Below, in pieces: positions 59,758 to 64,000 of a stretch of 64,000 bases of DNA; within the stretch, counting starts at the first letter, position 1; the number at the start of each line of letters is the position of its first letter. Location: contig NZ_VDGT01000014.1 of NCBI RefSeq assembly GCF_006335015.1, forward strand, positions 62,001-126,000, read 5' to 3'. Made by a program: the position numbers and the translations under genes. Source of the stretch: Streptomyces sedi. GTDB lineage: Bacteria > Actinomycetota > Actinomycetes > Streptomycetales > Streptomycetaceae. Below the pieces are notes generated by a model that saw only the letters and a program-made list of their open reading frames with translations, did no database searches and was not told where the DNA came from.

Positions 59758-60543
59758 ATGACCGAGCCCGACCCGGGACACCCCGAGCCCACGCCGGAGC
59801 CCGGGCCCGCCGAGTCGCCCCGCCCCACGGGCCGGGCCGCGCTGCGGGCCGCCCTGTGGCCGCCGCGCGCCAGCCGGGGCCAACTGGTGGCCGCCGTCCT
59901 GCTGTTCGTCCTCGGCCTCGGCCTGGCCATCCAGGTGCGCGCCGCCGGCAGCGAGGACACCGCGCTGCGCGGCGCCAGACCCGAGGACCTGGTGCGCATC
60001 CTGAGCGACCTGGAGGACCGGTCGGCGCGGCTGGAGGACGAGAGATCCACCCTGGAGGACCAGCGCACCGAGCTGGAGAACAGCGGCGACCAGGCCGAGG
60101 AGGCCCGGCGTCAGAGTGAGGAGCGGGAGCGACAACTGGGTGTCCTGGCCGGTACGGTGGCCGCCGAGGGCCCGGGCATCACGCTCCGGGTCGACGATCC
60201 GACGGGAGCCGTCACGGCGGACATGTTGCTCGACGCGGTTCAGGAACTGCGCGCCGCGGGTGCGGAGGCGCTCCAGATCAACGAGGTGCGTGTCGTCGCG
60301 AGTACTTCCTTCGTGGACCACAACGGTGGAGTCCACGTGGACGAGGAGCGGATACGTGCTCCGTTCGTGGTGGAAGCGATCGGCCGCCCCCAGGACCTGG
60401 AGCCGGCGCTGAACATCCCCGGCGGTGTGGTGCAGTCCCTGGAGAACAAGCAGGCGACCGTGGACGTGACGCGTCCTGAGACAGTGACAGTGGACGCCTT
60501 GCGATCAGCGGAGCAGCCTGACTACGCTCAGTCGTCATCATGA
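59758..60543 (+). CDS. DUF881 family membrane protein (second copy)
   Basis: About 261 residues, ATG at 59758; a GTG at 59749 overlaps the Sbp stop by 4 bases and would add three residues. One membrane helix (about 46-64, LVAAVLLFVLGLGLAIQV), a charged coiled coil (about 85-125) and the DUF881 domain (about 130-245; AEGPGITLRVDDPTGAV; LRAAGAEALQINEVRVV). Third gene of the DUF881-Sbp-DUF881 operon. The 164-base gap to garA contains a hairpin. Confidence 0.9.
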   Translation: MTEPDPGHPEPTPEPGPAESPRPTGRAALRAALWPPRASRGQLVAAVLLFVLGLGLAIQVRAAGSEDTALRGARPEDLVRILSDLEDRSARLEDERSTLEDQRTELENSGDQAEEARRQSEERERQLGVLAGTVAAEGPGITLRVDDPTGAVTADMLLDAVQELRAAGAEALQINEVRVVASTSFVDHNGGVHVDEERIRAPFVVEAIGRPQDLEPALNIPGGVVQSLENKQATVDVTRPETVTVDALRSAEQPDYAQSSS

Positions 60544-60606
60544 CCGAAACTCGACGTCACGGGGGTTGTCGATCACGGTGCCGCCCAGTGAGGGAAACTT
60601 AAGGGA

Positions 60607-60640
60607 GACCACCCACGTTGTCAGTATGACGTGTGTGGTC
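60607..60640. promoter_or_regulatory. 14-base-pair imperfect hairpin upstream of garA
   Basis: GACCACCCACGTTG (from 60607) pairs with TGACGTGTGTGGTC (60627-60640): 11 Watson-Crick pairs, one mismatch and wobble pairs, with a loop of about 6 bases. It could end the DUF881 transcript or regulate garA, whose start is 67 bases on. Confidence 0.5.
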
Positions 60641-60707
60641 GGTGGAGAGAGAGAATGGACCGTCCCGCCGCCGGTGGCGGGACGGGCTAGGTGCGAGGGG
60701 ATCGCTG

Positions 60708-61409
60708 GTGAGTTTTTTCGCTAGGTTGTTCGGCAGGCGTCAGAGGGGTACCCACAGTGCCGCAGGGGCCCACGCCCGCCAGCAAGGCCAGCCCCCGGCG
60801 CCGCCGTCCGAGCCCGGCCGCCCGCTGTTCCGGGACGAGGTCCCCGGGGCCGGTGGGATAGCGGACCAGGGCCAGGCCGCCGCCGGTCCCGCCTGCGGTC
60901 GCTGTGGCAACGCCAACACCCCCAACAGCCGCTTCTGCTCCTACTGCGGAGCCCCGCTGCGCCCGGGGGTCGAGGGATCGTCGGAGACCACCTCCACGAT
61001 CTCCATCTCGGGCCTGGAGGCGTACGACGCCGAGGCGACCGGTCAGCACCCGGTTCCGGTGCTCTCGCCGGAGGCCCAGGCCGCGGTGGACGCGCTGCCC
61101 GCCGGCTCGGCGCTGCTCGTGGTGCGCCGGGGACCGAACTCGGGCTCCCGCTTCCTGCTCGACAGCGACGTCACGACGGCGGGCCGCCACCCGCAGAGCG
61201 ACATCTTCCTGGACGACGTCACCGTCTCGCGTCGCCACGTGGAGTTCCGTCGCAGCCCGGACGGGGGTTTCACCGTCGGCGACGTCGGCAGTCTCAACGG
61301 CACCTACGTCAACCGGGAGCAGATCGACTCCGTCGCGCTGGCCAACGGCGACGAGGTCCAGATCGGCAAGTACCGGATGGTGTACTTCGCCGGACGGCAG
61401 GGGCACTGA
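60708..61409 (+). CDS. garA: GarA/OdhI-type FHA protein with N-terminal zinc ribbon
   Basis: 233 residues from GTG at 60708, with AGGGGA 8 bases upstream. The FHA domain (about 135-233) matches mycobacterial GarA closely (GSALLVVRRGPNSGSRFLLD, GRHPQSDIFLDDVTVSRRH, VGSLNGTYVNRE, LANGDEVQIGKYRMVYF). The phospho-switch motif ETTS is kept at 93-96. GarA, phosphorylated there by PknB/PknG-type kinases, stops inhibiting 2-oxoglutarate dehydrogenase and glutamate enzymes. Unlike mycobacterial GarA there is a zinc ribbon (Cys63, 66, 77, 80) and a basic N-terminus. Confidence 0.93.
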   Translation: MSFFARLFGRRQRGTHSAAGAHARQQGQPPAPPSEPGRPLFRDEVPGAGGIADQGQAAAGPACGRCGNANTPNSRFCSYCGAPLRPGVEGSSETTSTISISGLEAYDAEATGQHPVPVLSPEAQAAVDALPAGSALLVVRRGPNSGSRFLLDSDVTTAGRHPQSDIFLDDVTVSRRHVEFRRSPDGGFTVGDVGSLNGTYVNREQIDSVALANGDEVQIGKYRMVYFAGRQGH

Positions 61410-61473
61410 CGATGCAGGGGCGCGCGAGCGCGTGGGATCGAGGCTCGACTATCCAAATGCACCGGCCACGGCC

Positions 61474-61479
61474 TAGGGT
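61474..61479 (+). promoter_or_regulatory. TAGGGT -10 element, possible leaderless start
   Basis: TAGGGT ends 6 bases before the GTG at 61486. No ribosome site is visible before that start, which supports leaderless expression. Confidence 0.4.
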
Positions 61480-61485
61480 TGCTGT

Positions 61486-61959
61486 GTGAATCAGCTCGAT
61501 GTCGTGGGCGTGCGGGTGGAGATGCCCAACAACCAGCCCATCGTGCTCCTCCGAGAAGTCGGTGGTGATCGCTACCTCCCGATCTGGATCGGTCCGGGAG
61601 AGGCGACCGCCATCGCGTTCGCCCAGCAGGGGATGACCCCGGCCAGGCCGCTGACCCATGACCTCTTCAAGGATGTCCTTGAGGCGGTGGACCAGGAGCT
61701 CAGCGCCGTGCGCATCACGGATCTGCGCGACGGCGTGTTCTACGCCGAGCTGGTCTTCGCCAGCGGGGTCGAGGTCAGCGCCCGTCCGTCGGACGCGATA
61801 GCGCTCGCGCTGCGGATCGGTACGCCGATCTACGGCAGCGACGCCGTGCTCGACGACGCCGGGATCATCATCCCCGACGAGCAGGAGGACGAGGTGGAAC
61901 GGTTCCGCGAGTTCCTCGACCAGATCTCCCCCGAGGACTTCGGTACCAGCAGCCAGTAG
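61486..61959 (+). CDS. bifunctional nuclease family protein (DUF151)
   Basis: 157 residues from GTG at 61486. Conserved family text: VVGVRVEMPNNQPIVLLREV, LPIWIGPGEATAIAFA, RPLTHDLFKDVLE and ARPSDAIALALR. The family name comes from a plant protein with reported RNase and DNase activity; bacterial function is uncertain. It lies between garA and ftsR, the conserved neighbourhood also found in mycobacteria. Confidence 0.93.
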   Translation: MNQLDVVGVRVEMPNNQPIVLLREVGGDRYLPIWIGPGEATAIAFAQQGMTPARPLTHDLFKDVLEAVDQELSAVRITDLRDGVFYAELVFASGVEVSARPSDAIALALRIGTPIYGSDAVLDDAGIIIPDEQEDEVERFREFLDQISPEDFGTSSQ

Positions 61960-61975
61960 CCGCGCGTGGCGATCG

Positions 61976-62004
61976 TTGACGCGTTCGGTGTGGATACCTA
62001 GCTT
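61976..62004 (+). promoter_or_regulatory. ftsR promoter
   Basis: TTGACG (61976-61981), a 17-base spacer and TAGCTT (61999-62004): the best sigma-70-type match in the window. Transcription would start near 62011, giving a leader of about 90 bases before the preferred ftsR start. Confidence 0.6.
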
Positions 62005-62034
62005 CAGTGGGGCATGTCTTGGGAGGAGCGCTGT

Positions 62035-62061
62035 GTGCCTACTCATCGTGACAGCCGGTGA
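62035..62061 (+). CDS. possible 8-codon leader peptide upstream of ftsR
   Basis: GTG-CCT-ACT-CAT-CGT-GAC-AGC-CGG-TGA would encode VPTHRDSR. GGGAGGAG (62021-62028) stands at ribosome-site distance. Its stop overlaps the GTG at 62058 by 4 bases, which is in the ftsR frame. An alternative GTG at 62033 gives a ten-codon frame ending at 62065. Not known from any family. Confidence 0.35.
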   Translation: MPTHRDSR

Positions 62062-62102
62062 GTGACGAGGGCACGGTCGGGACATGTGGAACGGAGGCCG
62101 GC

Positions 62103-62723
62103 GTGACAGGTGACGGCGACAGCAGGGCGGTCGGGGGCAGCACGGCACTTCCGGGTGCCGCGCCCCTTCCGGGCTTGCGGCAGTCGGTGGCACCCCCGGC
62201 GGGCCCCAGGGAGGAGACGCCGCGTGAGCGGCTCGGATACCCGGGCCCGAGCGCCTGCGCGGCGGCCGGGATCACCTACCGGCAGCTCGACTACTGGGCC
62301 CGCACGGGACTCGTCCAGCCCGAGGTCCGCCCGGCCCCAGGGCAGGGCGGACAGCGGCTGTACAGCTTCCGTGACGTGCTGGTCCTCAAGATCGTCAAAC
62401 GGCTGCTGGACGCCGGGGTGTCGCTCCAGGCGATCCGCGCCACCGCGGAGGCGCTGCGCACGGCGGAGCTGGGCACGCTGGCCCAGATGACGCTGATGAG
62501 CGACGGCGCGGCCGTCTTCCGCTGCGACTCGCCAGACGCGCTGGCCGAGCTCCTGCGCGGCGGGCGCGGGATCTTCGGGATCGCGGTCGGGGCGGTGTGG
62601 AGCGACGTGGAGACGGCGCTGGCCCAGCTGCACGCGGAGCGCACGGACACGGGGGAGCGGGTGGCGCCGCCACAGCACCCCGAGGACGAGCTGGCTCGCC
62701 GCAGGGCGCGCGTCCGTCCCTGA
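62103..62723 (+). CDS. ftsR: FtsR, MerR family transcriptional regulator
   Basis: 206 residues from GTG at 62103, preferred because GGAGG lies 5 bases upstream; an in-frame GTG at 62058 would add 15 residues. The MerR winged helix reads ACAAAGITYRQLDYWARTGL and then QRLYSFRDVLVLKIVKRLLD. The C-terminal part contains MTLMSDGAAVFRC and GIFGIAVGAVWSDVE, as in mycobacterial Rv1828 and corynebacterial FtsR. FtsR activates ftsZ in Corynebacterium. Position after garA and the DUF151 gene supports orthology; the target here is inferred. Confidence 0.9.
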   Translation: MTGDGDSRAVGGSTALPGAAPLPGLRQSVAPPAGPREETPRERLGYPGPSACAAAGITYRQLDYWARTGLVQPEVRPAPGQGGQRLYSFRDVLVLKIVKRLLDAGVSLQAIRATAEALRTAELGTLAQMTLMSDGAAVFRCDSPDALAELLRGGRGIFGIAVGAVWSDVETALAQLHAERTDTGERVAPPQHPEDELARRRARVRP

Positions 62724-62796
62724 CGCGTGCCGCTGGGCGCGGTCGACTCCTCGTGTGCCTGGCCGGGGCGGGCTGTCGGCCGCGGGCCGTGGTGGG

Positions 62797-62912
62797 TCGC
62801 TCGCGTAGTTCCCCGCGCCCCTTTGGCGGGGCTGGCGGGGTCATCGTGTGCCGGTTCACCGCGGTCGGCCCCTGGCCGGGGTGGGTTGCTCGCGTGGTTT
62901 CCCGCGCCTCTT
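62797..62912 (-). repeat. two copies of the dispersed palindromic element before dinB
   Basis: Minus-oriented copies at about 62797-62822 and 62885-62912 (TCGCGTAGTTCCCCGCGCCC and a diverged GCTCGCGTGGTTTCCCGCGC) lie in the 241-base gap between ftsR and dinB. Confidence 0.7.
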
Positions 62913-62964
62913 GTCGCTTCCACCTGGCCGTCGGAACCTGTCACGGTAGGGCAGTATCGAACGT

Positions 62965-64000
62965 GTGAGGGGTCAGCCAACGATCCTCCACCTCGACATG
63001 GATGCCTTCTACGCCTCCGTCGAGCAGGCGGCCAAGCCCAGCCTGCGCGGCAAGGCCGTGGTCGTCGGAGGCATCGGGCCGCGCGGGGTGGTGGCCACCG
63101 CGTCGTACGAGGCCCGGGTCTTCGGGGTGCGGTCGGCCATGCCCACCGCCCAGGCGCGGCGGCTGTGCCCGCACGGGGCTTACCTGGTACCGAGGTTCGA
63201 GGTGTACCGCTCGGTCAGCGAGCGGGTGATGGCGCTGCTGGCCCGGCTCTCGCCGCTGGTGGAGCCGCTCAGCCTGGACGAGGCGTTCGTCGACCTGGCC
63301 GCCGGTGGGAGTGCCGCGACCGCGGCCGAGGCGCGGGCGGTGGGGGAGCGGCTGCGGGAGGAGATCGCCGCCGTCACGGGGGTCACGGGCTCGGTCGGTC
63401 TGGCGGGCGCCAAGATGCTGGCGAAGATCGCCTCCGAACGGGCCAAGCCCGACGGTCTGGTGCTGATCGAGCCGGGGACCGAGCGGGAGCTGCTGGCCCC
63501 GTTGACCGTGCGGACGCTGCCGGGGGTGGGCCCGGCCACGGCCGAGGTGCTGCGGCGGGCGGGGATCCACACGATAGAGGAGACCGTGCGGGCCGGCGAG
63601 GCCGAGTTGACCCGGCTGCTGGGGAAGGCGCACGGCGCCGGGGTCTTCCGGATGGCGTGCGGGATCGACGACCGGCCGGTGGTCGCGGAGCGGGAGGGCA
63701 AGTCGATCTCGGTGGAGGACACCTTCGACGTCGACGTGACGGACCGCGCGCGGATCAGGTTCGAGGTGCGCAGGCTCGCCGAGCGCTGTGTGACCCGGCT
63801 GCGGGCGGCCGGACGCTCGGGACGCACCGTCGTGCTGAAGGTCAGACGGTACGACTTCAGCACGTTGACCCGGTCGGAGACGCTGCGTGGCCCGACGGAC
63901 GACCCGGCGGTGGTGCGGGAGGCGGCCGAGCGGCTGCTGGAGGGGGTGGACACCACGGAGGGCGTGCGGCTGCTCGGCGTCGGCGTCAGTGCGTTGGCCG
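62965..64000 (+). CDS. dinB: DNA polymerase IV (Y-family), 3' end outside window
   Basis: GTG at 62965; 345 codons are seen before the window edge. Catalytic Asp/Glu residues are present in LDMDAFYASVEQ (about 10-21) and LSLDEAFVDL (about 103-112). Helix-hairpin-helix-like GVGPATAEVLRRAGI follows. The usual little-finger domain begins near 245. Pol IV bypasses damaged bases with low fidelity. A LexA half-site-like TCGAAC is at 62957-62962 but the other half is not convincing. Confidence 0.93.
   Translation, partial: MRGQPTILHLDMDAFYASVEQAAKPSLRGKAVVVGGIGPRGVVATASYEARVFGVRSAMPTAQARRLCPHGAYLVPRFEVYRSVSERVMALLARLSPLVEPLSLDEAFVDLAAGGSAATAAEARAVGERLREEIAAVTGVTGSVGLAGAKMLAKIASERAKPDGLVLIEPGTERELLAPLTVRTLPGVGPATAEVLRRAGIHTIEETVRAGEAELTRLLGKAHGAGVFRMACGIDDRPVVAEREGKSISVEDTFDVDVTDRARIRFEVRRLAERCVTRLRAAGRSGRTVVLKVRRYDFSTLTRSETLRGPTDDPAVVREAAERLLEGVDTTEGVRLLGVGVSALA

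Noticed and set aside
62957..62972. LexA (SOS) box upstream of dinB
   Set aside because: Only the half TCGAAC matches; the inverse half at the right distance reads GAGGGG.

Overview
This window is chromosomal DNA from a high-GC actinomycete, almost certainly Streptomyces or a close relative. The evidence is the extreme third-position GC, many GTG starts, leaderless-looking TANNNT promoters next to start codons, GarA/FtsR and DUF881 genes, conservon-type sensor genes, SpoIIE-type phosphatases, a mycothiol-dependent enzyme and an NsdA-like TPR regulator. I see no insertion sequence, prophage, CRISPR array, tRNA or rRNA. The only repeated DNA is a dispersed palindromic intergenic element and a few local tandem repeats.

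Layout. 1-9.4 kb: the 3' part of an alpha/beta-hydrolase membrane protein; a beta-helix protein fused to a CbbX-type AAA+ ATPase; two tandem family 2B (EshA-like) encapsulin shell genes with an embedded cyclic-nucleotide-binding domain; a convergent Pro/Gly-rich disordered protein; and a double TerD protein. 9.4-16.1 kb: a glutamate racemase-like protein, a NUDIX hydrolase, the dhaKLM operon (PTS-dependent dihydroxyacetone kinase), a mycothiol-dependent isomerase-family protein and an MMPL exporter. 16.2-31.3 kb: a Ser/Thr kinase with TPRs, a LacI regulator, an ArsR/SRPBCC/PPOX operon, a GH51 arabinofuranosidase with a LacI-like operator, a DUF2264 protein, an APH-like kinase, an NsdA-like regulator, a PAS-PP2C phosphatase and a HEAT-repeat protein.

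31.4-38.2 kb: fused 5-oxoprolinase, a stand-alone cyclic-nucleotide-binding protein, and a divergent PAS/GAF/PP2C/HATPase phosphatase. 38.6-45.9 kb: a three-gene operon with the architecture of an SMC (MksBEF/JetABC-like) complex, with no JetD nuclease and with Asp-Asn instead of Asp-Glu at Walker B. This and the encapsulin pair are the two most interesting systems here. 46-53.3 kb: a small membrane protein, a two-gene conservon remnant (sensor kinase plus roadblock), a VanX-like dipeptidase, acetoacetyl-CoA ligase and an unknown Cys-containing protein. 53.3-64 kb: PTS Enzyme I, a CDP-alcohol phosphatidyltransferase, a nucleotidyltransferase fused to a degenerate phosphomutase, DUF881-Sbp-DUF881, garA with a zinc ribbon, a bifunctional-nuclease-family protein, ftsR, and the 5' part of dinB.

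How genes connect. Enzyme I (ptsI) is the upstream phosphodonor on which DhaM depends, so the dha operon and ptsI form one pathway although 42 kb apart. The LacI regulator, GH51 enzyme and possibly the DUF2264 protein look like an arabinoside-use locus. The Ser/Thr kinase, the two PP2C phosphatases and garA indicate much phospho-signalling. Functions are assigned from memory of families; no database search was possible.
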